From positions 124,001 through 188,000 of the forward strand of contig NZ_JAHUTS010000003.1 of NCBI RefSeq assembly GCF_019209835.1: a stretch of 64,000 bases of DNA, read 5' to 3'. Source of the stretch: Enterovibrio paralichthyis (GTDB lineage: Bacteria; Pseudomonadota; Gammaproteobacteria; Enterobacterales; Vibrionaceae). The position numbers were made by a program, and so were the translations under genes. The notes below the pieces were generated by a model, which saw only the letters and a program-made list of their open reading frames with translations, was not told where the DNA came from and searched no databases. Positions within the stretch are counted from its first letter, which is position 1, and each line of letters begins with the position of its first letter. Below are positions 46,708-54,958 of the stretch, piece after piece.

Positions 46708-48534
46708 ATGAACACTGAATTCTCAAAGACCATCGAAGATTTGCTGGCATGCATGCCAATTCAAAGCCCTTTGCGCTCCCAACTTGAAAACCATAAAGAA
46801 ATGTACAAGCTCAGCGAGTCATACCTTGCGGACAAAGAGCATTATATTGCCCTTATCGGGAACGTAGGAGCAGGCAAAACGACATCTATCTGTCATTTGT
46901 TAGGGTTGGTAAACGAGCAGAATTCTGTTCTTAGCACTGGTTCGGGGCGAACTACGCTTTGCGAAGTACACATCAAAAAAGCGTCAGAGGCGAAGATCGA
47001 GGTGCTTCCGTACACCGAAGAGGAAGTGCGTAGCTATCTTTCGGACTTTGCACTCTATCTGAAGTCAGATGATGCCGATAACGACCAAGAAGGTTTTAAG
47101 TTGAGTGCCGAAGTTGAACGAGCACTTCGCAACATGCTTGAACTGAAAGTCGTTCGAAAAAAAGTGGACGGTAAACGCACTGCTACTGATTATGCAAAGG
47201 TTTTTGCTGATCAACTTTCATCGGTAGATATGCTTTGTGAAGAGTTTATCCAACGTGTAAACCTTGCTCAGCGTACCAAAACTGTATTTGAAAATGTCGA
47301 TGGGCAACCTGACATGGCGTGGCTTCATGAAACATTTAAGCTAGTCAACAGCGCTACGCACCCTAACGTGGGCTTGGCCAAACGCATTACCCTATATGTT
47401 CCTTCACTTCGTCACACGGAAGACTCTTTTTCAATTACTTTTGTTGATACCAAAGGTGTCGATCAAACAGTCAACCGTGTGGATCTGGATCAGTGTCTGA
47501 CCAACGACAAAACTGTTAGCGTGTTTTGCTCACGCTTCAATGATGCGCCTGACCAGACTTGTTCGAAAATGATCGACAGTGCTATTCAAGCCGGATTGAA
47601 GCCTCGTTTGAACGATGAGTCAGTTCTTCTTATCCTGGATCGAGCTGGTGAAGCTGAAGATGTGATGGATTACGACGAAGCAGTAGGAGATAAAGAAGAT
47701 GGTCGTGACATTAAAGCGGAGCAAGTGAGCAGCGAGCTTTGCCAAAAGTACGCTGTGCGTGGTCTCGATGTCGAGTTTTTTGATGCCAAGCAAGATGCCC
47801 CAGAAGAACTTTTTGAGATGCTTGTTGGCAAAGTGCGTTCTTTACGAAAAGCCCATGAGCAGCGTTTGGTAGAGATCGAGCAATCAATCTGCGAGATGGA
47901 AGATGAAATCAAATCTCAGTCTGCTTCTCTTGCTATTAACCAAGTAAAACTGACTCTGGAGCCATGGCTAAAAAAGTCGAAAGCATGCACGCCAACGTTG
48001 AGTGAGTATTTTGTACCATTGATTGCCTCTATCCGTTCCAAAGGAACCTATGCTGCGAGTGTGCGTGCCAGCGTGAACCGCGATGGTAACTGGCACAACC
48101 TGAACTATTATCAGGAACTAGCAGTTGCATCACGCGCTCAGTGTATGGCTAAAATTACGCCATTACGCGATGAGTTGACCGTATTGATTAACAATATGCT
48201 GTCTCAGGAAGAGTTGAAGCCAAGCGCTTCGCTGTTAAAGCAGCTTAAAAACACGACTGATGTCCGTCTCAATAATATTTCTCAACTTGCACTAAACAAA
48301 GGGCGCTCAATCTACGAAGATAAAATCAAAGCTGATAGTCATTTCTGGAACAAAGCATACAACGAGTGGGGAAAAGGATCTGGCTATAAAGATCGCATCG
48401 CTGACCACACTAAAGCTTGGTTTAAGTCTAACGACTACAATCGCTCTGAGTTTGAAGTAACCCGAGGCCTTGTCGAACATTGGGAACGTTACGTTTGTGA
48501 AATTGAGAAGCTTATTGGTTCAACAAACAAGTAG
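46708..48534 (+). CDS. P-loop GTPase of dynamin-like type
   Basis: A 608-residue protein with Walker A/G1 GNVGAGKT (residues 51-58), a G3-like DTKG (about 247-250) and long helical regions after the G domain (about 390-600). That order is similar to bacterial dynamin-like and other large P-loop GTPases. The G4 motif is unclear (LILDRAGE is near the expected place). It is followed after 17 bp by a PD-(D/E)XK nuclease-like gene, so the pair is likely co-expressed. Its place in a defence-rich transposon suggests phage defence, but this is inference. Confidence 0.65.
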   Translation: MNTEFSKTIEDLLACMPIQSPLRSQLENHKEMYKLSESYLADKEHYIALIGNVGAGKTTSICHLLGLVNEQNSVLSTGSGRTTLCEVHIKKASEAKIEVLPYTEEEVRSYLSDFALYLKSDDADNDQEGFKLSAEVERALRNMLELKVVRKKVDGKRTATDYAKVFADQLSSVDMLCEEFIQRVNLAQRTKTVFENVDGQPDMAWLHETFKLVNSATHPNVGLAKRITLYVPSLRHTEDSFSITFVDTKGVDQTVNRVDLDQCLTNDKTVSVFCSRFNDAPDQTCSKMIDSAIQAGLKPRLNDESVLLILDRAGEAEDVMDYDEAVGDKEDGRDIKAEQVSSELCQKYAVRGLDVEFFDAKQDAPEELFEMLVGKVRSLRKAHEQRLVEIEQSICEMEDEIKSQSASLAINQVKLTLEPWLKKSKACTPTLSEYFVPLIASIRSKGTYAASVRASVNRDGNWHNLNYYQELAVASRAQCMAKITPLRDELTVLINNMLSQEELKPSASLLKQLKNTTDVRLNNISQLALNKGRSIYEDKIKADSHFWNKAYNEWGKGSGYKDRIADHTKAWFKSNDYNRSEFEVTRGLVEHWERYVCEIEKLIGSTNK

Positions 48535-48551
48535 CTCTGGATGGTGAAAAT

Positions 48552-49541
48552 TTGAGTCTCTACAACATCTCAAACAAAAACCTAACCGCGTTAACCCAAA
48601 CCACTTTTGCAGCCGAAGGGCTGCAAGAGCGGCAGGATTTACAAGAAGCCCTTAAAGGTTGCATCGACGCCATTGCCCCAGACTGCCTGGTGATCTCTGA
48701 AGAGTTTTCCGACTGGGAAGACAGCCGTCGTCGTATTGATTTATTGGCAATTGACCGCAACGCCAACTTGGTGGTTATTGAGCTAAAGCGCGATGAAATC
48801 GGCGCACACATGGAGCTTCAAGCGCTTCGCTATGCGGCCATGATCTCTACCATGACGTTCGATAAAGCCTGTGAGTACTTCGAGCAGTACATTGATAAGG
48901 AAGGGCTGGAAATCAATGCACGCGAAATCATTCTTGAGTTCGTCGATTTAGATGAAAACAGCCTTGATGATTTCGGTAACGATGTGCGAATCGTGCTCGC
49001 ATCTGCTGACTTTGGCAAAGAGCTGACAACATCTGTCCTTTGGCTCCGTGACAAGGGCATTGATATCAGCTGTGTCCGCCTCACCCCTTATCGTTATAAA
49101 GACGATGTGTTGATTAACGCAGAGCAGATCATTCCTGTGCCTGAGGTTGAAGAATACCAAGTTAGGTTTAGGGAAAAGCGTGCTGAGCAAAGAAGTAGTT
49201 TGTCTGTAGTAAGAGACTACAGTAAATATCGCTACAACGAGCAAATATATAACAAGCGCAATTTGGCTCTTGCACTGATGACCGACTGGATAGCAACTCA
49301 TCAACCTTCTTCATTGGAGGCTCTGCTGAAGGTGTTCGACAACAATATTCGACGCCGCATTGCTATGCTGGCTGAAAGTCTCTCAGACAAGCAGCGTAAG
49401 CGCTATCACACTGACGAAGAAGACTTGATCGAGCTTACTTCTGGCGAAGTTATTGCCATTTCTAATCAGTGGAAGCTAGAAACAATCACCAATTTGATTG
49501 AGTGCGTTGGAAAATACGGTATTGAAGTAGAAAAGCTCTAA
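48552..49541 (+). CDS. PD-(D/E)XK nuclease-like protein (NucS/DUF91-like)
   Basis: A 329-residue protein with a nuclease core pattern: Asp63 in RIDLLAID, then E77-x-K79 in LVVIELKR, followed by a helix with QALRY. This is the layout of the NucS/DUF91 and related PD-(D/E)XK folds. The rest (about 200-329) is helical and not recognised. The start is TTG 48552 with GGATGGTG upstream, since no in-frame ATG is near. It is probably the effector of the GTPase-nuclease pair. Confidence 0.68.
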   Translation: MSLYNISNKNLTALTQTTFAAEGLQERQDLQEALKGCIDAIAPDCLVISEEFSDWEDSRRRIDLLAIDRNANLVVIELKRDEIGAHMELQALRYAAMISTMTFDKACEYFEQYIDKEGLEINAREIILEFVDLDENSLDDFGNDVRIVLASADFGKELTTSVLWLRDKGIDISCVRLTPYRYKDDVLINAEQIIPVPEVEEYQVRFREKRAEQRSSLSVVRDYSKYRYNEQIYNKRNLALALMTDWIATHQPSSLEALLKVFDNNIRRRIAMLAESLSDKQRKRYHTDEEDLIELTSGEVIAISNQWKLETITNLIECVGKYGIEVEKL

Positions 49542-49583
49542 TTGAACTACCCAATAATTTGACAACACATCATTCTGTACCAA

Positions 49584-49616
49584 ACTCATAAACTTAGTAA
49601 TTCTAAGTTTATGAGT
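49584..49616. promoter_or_regulatory. 33-bp dyad, probable Xre operator before tniQ-cas
   Basis: Perfect 14-bp arms ACTCATAAACTTAG / CTAAGTTTATGAGT around TAATT, ending 5 bp before the tniQ ATG. The core ACTTAG-N5-CTAAGT is the same as at the xre promoter. A -35-like TTGACA lies upstream at 49559-49564. Being so near the start it could also block translation as an mRNA hairpin. Confidence 0.8.
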
Positions 49617-49621
49617 GCTCA

Positions 49622-50839
49622 ATGGACTGGATAAACACACCTTCCCCCTATCAAGACGAAGCGCTTGAAAGCTATCTGCTGCGATTGAGCGATCATCTTG
49701 GTTTCCTAGAGTATGCTGACTTTGCAGAAGAAATTTGGGCACTACTCGTTGAAAGTACACCTGATGCTTTCGGCAGCTACCCGCTATCTCTCCATCAAGC
49801 CAACATCTGCCACGCAAAGGTCGCCAGCAAACTTCGGGCGCAGGGGCTATTGTTCATTGGAAGGCAAAGAGGCGTCGAAGAGTCAGAGCTACTTAAACTG
49901 GCGTTGATGCATTCCAAAACCGAATTCTCCCCCAACTACAAAGCGGCATTCCGAGACGGTGTCGATTACCCGTTTACGCTGCTTCGAAAAGAGCACACGC
50001 CTGTTTGCCCCGAGTGTTTAGCTGAAAGCCCTTATATTCGCCAGCACTGGCAGTTCCTGCCGCATCAAGTATGTCACCGACACCAAGTGCGGTTACTTAC
50101 CCATTGCCCTTCCTGTTGTGTCCAGCTCGATTATCAATCTTCAGAGTCCATAACCTATTGCGAATGCGATTTTGACCTTACAACTGCCAAAACGACCAAA
50201 GCAGAGGATGATTTGGTGACGCTCAGCCAATGGTTACTGGGTGAGCACATTGCCGAAGAAGGGATACTTGCTTTCCCGCTGGGTATTTCTGAGCGATACG
50301 GGGTACTGCTTTGGTATACGCATCGCTATGGAGACGAGGAACACGTTGACTTAGCCGAGTGCTTTACCTATTTCAAAGCCTGGCCTGAACCACTTTATAC
50401 GGAGCTGGATCAGGCTTTGCAAAAAGGTGAAGCGGTACGAGTTCAACCTTGGAATAAAACGCCACTGTCAGTGGTATATGGCAACCTCGTAAAAGAGGCC
50501 CGTAACCTGCCGAGTCGTGATGTGAGCCGGAACCCCATTCTTAAAGCCATTGTTGCTTACCTTTCAACGCTCGTTAATGAGCATGCTGGTCAACACGCTG
50601 ATAACCCTTCCAATATGCTGGTTAGTACGTTAGAGGCATCAACGCTTTTAGGCTGCACAATAGATGAAGTAAACCGCCTGAACGAGCATGGTTACCTTCA
50701 GACGGCTTTCCGACTGAAGTTGCACCAGAAAATCGAATCTTATAAGCCTATTTACCGTTTGCGTGACTTGATGACGCTTAGGCTCACACACATGCAATCT
50801 TCAACCAATGGTCTCAATGTCTTTTTACCGGAGTGGTAA
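49622..50839 (+). CDS. tniQ: TniQ family target-selection protein
   Basis: A 405-residue protein that couples Cascade to the transposition machinery. Near the N-terminus is the TniQ pattern (SYLLRLSDHLGF). A zinc-ribbon with paired Cys and His follows: CPECL (about residue 136), CHRHQ (about 153), CPSC and CEC (about 165-182). The C-terminal part is helical. It is the first gene of the tniQ-cas8-cas7-cas6 operon and overlaps the cas8 region. It sits directly behind the operator dyad. Confidence 0.94.
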   Translation: MDWINTPSPYQDEALESYLLRLSDHLGFLEYADFAEEIWALLVESTPDAFGSYPLSLHQANICHAKVASKLRAQGLLFIGRQRGVEESELLKLALMHSKTEFSPNYKAAFRDGVDYPFTLLRKEHTPVCPECLAESPYIRQHWQFLPHQVCHRHQVRLLTHCPSCCVQLDYQSSESITYCECDFDLTTAKTTKAEDDLVTLSQWLLGEHIAEEGILAFPLGISERYGVLLWYTHRYGDEEHVDLAECFTYFKAWPEPLYTELDQALQKGEAVRVQPWNKTPLSVVYGNLVKEARNLPSRDVSRNPILKAIVAYLSTLVNEHAGQHADNPSNMLVSTLEASTLLGCTIDEVNRLNEHGYLQTAFRLKLHQKIESYKPIYRLRDLMTLRLTHMQSSTNGLNVFLPEW

Positions 50840-50841
50840 GC

Positions 50842-52920
50842 ATGGAAACGCTGCAATCTCTGTTATCTGAAGAAAACCTCAAGGCGAGAAATGCGCATAT
50901 CAAAAAAGCGTTTATGCCTTATACCGCGCCGATACGCGTTGATGGCTTTGAAGAGCAAACCGCGGTGATACTGCTCAATCTCACTTTGTTGAACGCAAAG
51001 TGTGAGGACTATTTAGACCCAGAAACCGCAAAGCAATACCTCAAGCATGATGACAATATTTGTCGTTCACTTAACGAGATTTCTTGGTTTCATACCCATA
51101 ACCTCAAGTATCCAGATTGCAGAGTAAAAGACCAAAAAGTGCTGAGTTTACTGCCTAGCCAATACGCAAACTTGGTGAGTAATTACGCGTCTACCATTGA
51201 GTTCGGGTGGGCGCATGATAGCAAAGAGTATAAACACTGCCTTTGGCTGTTATTGAGCTTTATCTGGCAGGGAGAAGTGACCTCCTTGCTCAATTTGATT
51301 AGAGAAAACGACCCGACCTGGATGCCCTTACTGGCCAAGCTTGGACTCACCAAAAAGAGGGCGTCTTTATTCAAAAAAACACTGGAAGAAACGCTATCTC
51401 AATCGTTCTTTCCTGACTCAGTTCACTCAATCTCAAAGAAACTACGTTTCCCATGGAAAGGTGAAGAACTCACGATCACACCGGTTGTTAATCACGGCTT
51501 CCAAATGGCGTTAGAGCGTTATGTTCGCTCACCAGAAAACAGACTCAGCACCGCAAGATTGTTGCTGCCGACCCCTTCTGCAATAGGGAGTCTGGCAGGT
51601 GCTTTGGGTGGAAACATGCGGCTACTCAACTATCCATTGAGTGTTCGTCCTCATTCAAAAAGAACGTTATCGTCGAGCCGGGAAAAAACACATCGTTTCT
51701 TTGACGACTTTGCCATGGTGAACAAAAAGACTGGTGACTTGCTTCGTCGGTTATCCGGAGAGTCGCCTCTTGCTACGCCAAAAAAGCAAATGCAGGTAAG
51801 GCGATATCAAATTCGGGCTCTTCGGCGTCAGATTGGTGTTTGGCTGATGCCGTTAGTCGAGTTTAGAGACCACATCGAGGAAAGTGGTGAGTCGTTCGAG
51901 ACAGAAGATGCATTGGTGAGTGCGTTCATTTTCGGTGGTATCTCTGAGCTCGAAGCACTAGCATCTGGGTTAAACCAGCAGCTTCAACTGACATTGCAGG
52001 AGAGCAAGTTTGGCTGGAGATATGCTTATCATCAAAAGCTGATGCCGCTAATGAAAAGACAGTTGCGGTGGATACTCAGAAGGCTTATTCAATCACAGGA
52101 TGGTACTGAAGCAACTCACGATGAGCAGTACATTTACCTTTCGAGAATGCGGGTGTTTGATGCCTCAATGATGGGCTCACCTTATCTCGCCGGATCGCCA
52201 TCCCTGACTGCTATTTGGGGATTTATGCATGCTTATCAGCATCGGTTTAGAGAACTACTTGAGCCCAACCAAGATTGCCTGTTTGAAAGCTTCGCGATCT
52301 TCTTTCGAACTGAATCTCAGCATTACACGGCCAAGCTTACTGAGCTTTCGAAACCCCTCCATAAAAGAAAAGTTTCCCCCATCAAACGAACAACCCTTCG
52401 CTCAGAGCATGTGGCTGATCTCGAGTTTGATATGGTGATCAAGGTGAAATCTGAGGCTCGGGTTTCAGATTATATTCAGGCACTCAAAGCCGCTCTGCCC
52501 ATCAACTTTGCAGGTGGGGGCTTGTTCCCTCCAGAGCTTGATATTTCTCGAGACTGGCTTTCATCGTATCCCGATAGAACATCTCTTTTACACCGCGTTA
52601 GCCGTTTACCGAGCAGTGGTTGTTGGCTAATACCTGCTAAGGAAAACCCTCAAACATTGCCTGAACTGGATGATTGCCTGAGCTCTGACCATAGTCAACT
52701 TCCTTTGCATTGCGGATATGCGTTTTTGGAAAACCCCAAAGTGCGTTTCAACAGCCTGACAGAGCTTCATTGCTATGCGGACAATGTGATTGGTTTAGGG
52801 AAGCGCTTAAACCCCATTGAGGTTCGTTGGAGCAAGCAGGATAACTTCTTTCGTCTTGCCTTCTGGACACTGACAGAAAACGACGCAGCTATTCTGATTG
52901 AAAGTGTAAAGGAGGACTAG
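50842..52920 (+). CDS. cas8f: Cas8f/Cas5f fusion, Cascade large subunit
   Basis: A 692-residue protein at the cas8 place between tniQ and cas7. In type I-F3 elements Cas8 and Cas5 are fused, and length fits that fusion. It would bind the 5' handle of the guide and recognise the PAM. Sequence is too divergent to mark PAM residues by eye. I chose ATG 50842 (GGAG 8 nt upstream) over the GTG at 50833, which overlaps tniQ by 7 bp. Confidence 0.88.
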   Translation: METLQSLLSEENLKARNAHIKKAFMPYTAPIRVDGFEEQTAVILLNLTLLNAKCEDYLDPETAKQYLKHDDNICRSLNEISWFHTHNLKYPDCRVKDQKVLSLLPSQYANLVSNYASTIEFGWAHDSKEYKHCLWLLLSFIWQGEVTSLLNLIRENDPTWMPLLAKLGLTKKRASLFKKTLEETLSQSFFPDSVHSISKKLRFPWKGEELTITPVVNHGFQMALERYVRSPENRLSTARLLLPTPSAIGSLAGALGGNMRLLNYPLSVRPHSKRTLSSSREKTHRFFDDFAMVNKKTGDLLRRLSGESPLATPKKQMQVRRYQIRALRRQIGVWLMPLVEFRDHIEESGESFETEDALVSAFIFGGISELEALASGLNQQLQLTLQESKFGWRYAYHQKLMPLMKRQLRWILRRLIQSQDGTEATHDEQYIYLSRMRVFDASMMGSPYLAGSPSLTAIWGFMHAYQHRFRELLEPNQDCLFESFAIFFRTESQHYTAKLTELSKPLHKRKVSPIKRTTLRSEHVADLEFDMVIKVKSEARVSDYIQALKAALPINFAGGGLFPPELDISRDWLSSYPDRTSLLHRVSRLPSSGCWLIPAKENPQTLPELDDCLSSDHSQLPLHCGYAFLENPKVRFNSLTELHCYADNVIGLGKRLNPIEVRWSKQDNFFRLAFWTLTENDAAILIESVKED

Positions 52921-52922
52921 CT

Positions 52923-53960
52923 ATGGAACGGTGTGAACATTTATCTTATATGCGTTCACTTTCATCAGGAAAAGCGTGCTTCTACATACTTGATGGAGAC
53001 GGACGAATGTTACCCATCAAAGTGGATCCAACACGTATTCTTGGGCAACACTCAGACTTCAAAAAGGGATACAAATCCGATTACACCCCCAAGCTAAGTT
53101 CTGCGAAAGAATTTGGGTATGGCAACCCTCAGTATATTGAAGCCTGCTATGTTCCCGTCGGAGCAGATGACATCTACTGCAGATTCTCTTTGCGCGTCCA
53201 AGCCAACACCTTGAAACCAAATGAATGTTCAAACGACTCAGCTCGGCAGGTACTTGAAGCGCTCTCAAAGCAATACAGCAAGTCTGGGGGCTTTAATGAG
53301 CTGGCGGAAAGGTATGCCAAGAACCTCTTAATGGGAACATGGCTCTGGCGAAACCGCGATTTTCGAAACGTTGAAATCGAAGTGAAGTGCGGCGACGATT
53401 CCGTTCTTTCTGTCAATCGAGCGCATCGTTTGCGTTGGGCTGAAAAGTGGCCCAAAGAGGCGCAAAGTGCCTTGAAAACGCTGACCAAATATATCAGCAA
53501 AGGCCTAAGCGATAAGTCAGACAGTTACTATATGGATGTAATAGCAAAGGTCTCTGTGGGGTGGGGAGATGAACTTTTCCCTAGCCAAGAATACTTAGAT
53601 GAAAAGGTCGAGGGCAAACCAAGCAAGCAGTTAGCGAAAACTCTTCTCCCTGAAGGGCAGCAAACCGCCTCTTTCCATGCTCAAAAAATTGGAGCAGCCA
53701 TTCAGAGCATTGATGATTGGTGGGCACCTGATGCGGACGTCGTAATACGCATCAATGAATATGGTGCGCATCGTGAATACGGAACATCCCGCCGCCACCC
53801 GAGCACTAAACAGGATTTCTACGCATTACTTAAAGACGCAGACCTGTGGCTGGAGAAGTTAACTGACACCGACAAGATTCCTGATGAGGTTCACTACCTG
53901 TTAGCTGTAGTGGTCAAAGGTGGTTTGTTTAATAACGGTCAGCCAAAGAAAAAGGGGTAG
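52923..53960 (+). CDS. cas7f: Cas7f (Csy3) backbone subunit
   Basis: A 345-residue Cascade backbone protein, six copies of which would coat the spacer part of the guide. Context and length match Csy3. Segments such as VVIRINEYGAHREYGTSRRHPSTKQDFY are typical of the type I-F Cas7 C-terminus. It has a strong ribosome-binding site AAAGGAGG and begins 2 bp after cas8f. Confidence 0.9.
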   Translation: MERCEHLSYMRSLSSGKACFYILDGDGRMLPIKVDPTRILGQHSDFKKGYKSDYTPKLSSAKEFGYGNPQYIEACYVPVGADDIYCRFSLRVQANTLKPNECSNDSARQVLEALSKQYSKSGGFNELAERYAKNLLMGTWLWRNRDFRNVEIEVKCGDDSVLSVNRAHRLRWAEKWPKEAQSALKTLTKYISKGLSDKSDSYYMDVIAKVSVGWGDELFPSQEYLDEKVEGKPSKQLAKTLLPEGQQTASFHAQKIGAAIQSIDDWWAPDADVVIRINEYGAHREYGTSRRHPSTKQDFYALLKDADLWLEKLTDTDKIPDEVHYLLAVVVKGGLFNNGQPKKKG

Positions 53961-53964
53961 AACC

Positions 53965-54567
53965 ATGAGTTATCGATATTTCTTCACTATCAAGTTTCTT
54001 CCTGCTCAAGCAGACTGCGCTCTCCTTGCCGGGCGATGCATTAAGACTCTGCACGGGTTCATGGCAGTCAATGAAGCTGCGGCAAACAAAGTTGGTATTT
54101 GCTTCCCCAAGTGGAATGACAGAAACATCGGGAGTGCAATTGGGTTTGTTTGCCACGATGAAACGGCGCTAACGGGACTTTCTTATCAACCCTACTTCAC
54201 GCTGATGCGTTCAGAAGGATTGTTCGAGATATCACCGGTAAAAACGGTCCCCGAAGCAGCACCAGAGGTCAGGTTTGTCAGAAACCAAACTATCGACAAG
54301 AGCTTTCTTGACTCAAAAAGACGCCGGTTAAGGCGCGCTGAAAAACGCGCAATAGAGGCAGGCAGAGACTTTACCCCCGTCTCTGAAGAAGAAAGAACGT
54401 TCTTGCCATTTCACAGCATCCCAATGGGAAGCAAATCATCAGGAAAAGACTTCGTTCTTCAGGTTCAGGTTGAAGATGAGGAGAGGCCAAACGATGGTGG
54501 CTACAACATGTATGGCCTCGCCACCAACGTCGATTGGCGAGGAACAGTACCGCTAATCGCGTTATGA
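53965..54567 (+). CDS. cas6f: Cas6f (Csy4) CRISPR RNA endoribonuclease
   Basis: A 200-residue ribonuclease that cuts the repeat hairpin and stays bound to the guide. The likely catalytic His is residue 30 (CIKTLHGF), as in Csy4 (His29). An Arg-rich helix (KRRRLRRAEKRAIEAG, about 113-130) fits RNA-hairpin binding. ATG 53965 follows AGGGG. A longer frame from 53920 would overlap cas7f without a ribosome-binding site. Confidence 0.92.
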   Translation: MSYRYFFTIKFLPAQADCALLAGRCIKTLHGFMAVNEAAANKVGICFPKWNDRNIGSAIGFVCHDETALTGLSYQPYFTLMRSEGLFEISPVKTVPEAAPEVRFVRNQTIDKSFLDSKRRRLRRAEKRAIEAGRDFTPVSEEERTFLPFHSIPMGSKSSGKDFVLQVQVEDEERPNDGGYNMYGLATNVDWRGTVPLIAL

Positions 54568-54696
54568 CCCTTTTCTTTGAGGGCAAATCCCAGTAAAGAA
54601 AAATCAGGAGGTTACAAAGGTGTCTCAAAAAAGGGTTTTTCAAGGAAAATCGCCCTAACGCCCGAATAGACGAGGTGTCTGGGTCTATAATTAACG
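54568..54696 (+). promoter_or_regulatory. Array leader
   Basis: 129 bp between cas6f and the first repeat. A TATAAT box lies at 54686-54691, only 5 bp before repeat 1. No good -35 is seen, so the array may also be read from the cas operon. No copy of the Xre operator is present here. Confidence 0.5.
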
Positions 54697-54845
54697 GTGA
54701 ACCGCCGCATAGGCAGCTAGGAAAGGAGATAGCCATTCGGTTGCGCCGATATTGACGTGAACCGCCGCATAGGCAGCTAGGAATGTTAATCGATCCAAAG
54801 TTATGGAAGTAGATGAATTGAACCGCCGAAAAGGCAGAGAAACAA
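54697..54845 (+). CRISPR. Type I-F3 array: three repeats, two spacers, last repeat atypical
   Basis: Repeats at 54697-54724, 54757-54784 and 54818-54845 (28 bp). The first two share GTGAACCGCCGCATAGGCAG and differ only in the last base. The third starts TTGAACCGCCGAAAAGGCAG with a changed loop and 3' part, the atypical kind that marks homing guides in I-F3 elements. Spacer 1 (54725-54756) is 32 nt with no match in this window. Spacer 2 (54785-54817) is 33 nt and matches the attachment gene at 32395-32427. Confidence 0.95.
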
Positions 54846-54849
54846 TAAG

Positions 54850-54866
54850 ACCACCGCTTTGGTGGT
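54850..54866 (+). repeat. 17-bp hairpin copy left of the IS (target duplication)
   Basis: ACCACCGCTTTGGTGGT, a perfect 7-bp-stem hairpin just after the array. The same 17 bp occur on the other side of the IS at 56463-56479, where they are followed by T-rich sequence. The original hairpin was probably the array terminator. Confidence 0.8.
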
Positions 54867-54879
54867 CAGATTGCTGACT

Positions 54880-54911
54880 AACCCCGCTTTTTCAAGCGGG
54901 GTTTTCTTTTG
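54880..54911 (+). terminator. Terminator inside the IS left end
   Basis: Stem AACCCCGCTT / AAGCGGGGTT with short loop followed by TTCTTTT. It would end any array transcript that passes the first hairpin, and converges on the transposase gene. Confidence 0.85.
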
Positions 54912-54958
54912 TTAGCGGCCGAAGGCCGCGATCGCGCTATTTTTCCATATTTTTAGGT

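Noticed and set aside
53920..53964. Longer N-terminus for cas6f
   Set aside because: The extra residues overlap cas7f, lack a ribosome-binding site, and would move the catalytic His away from its family position near residue 30.
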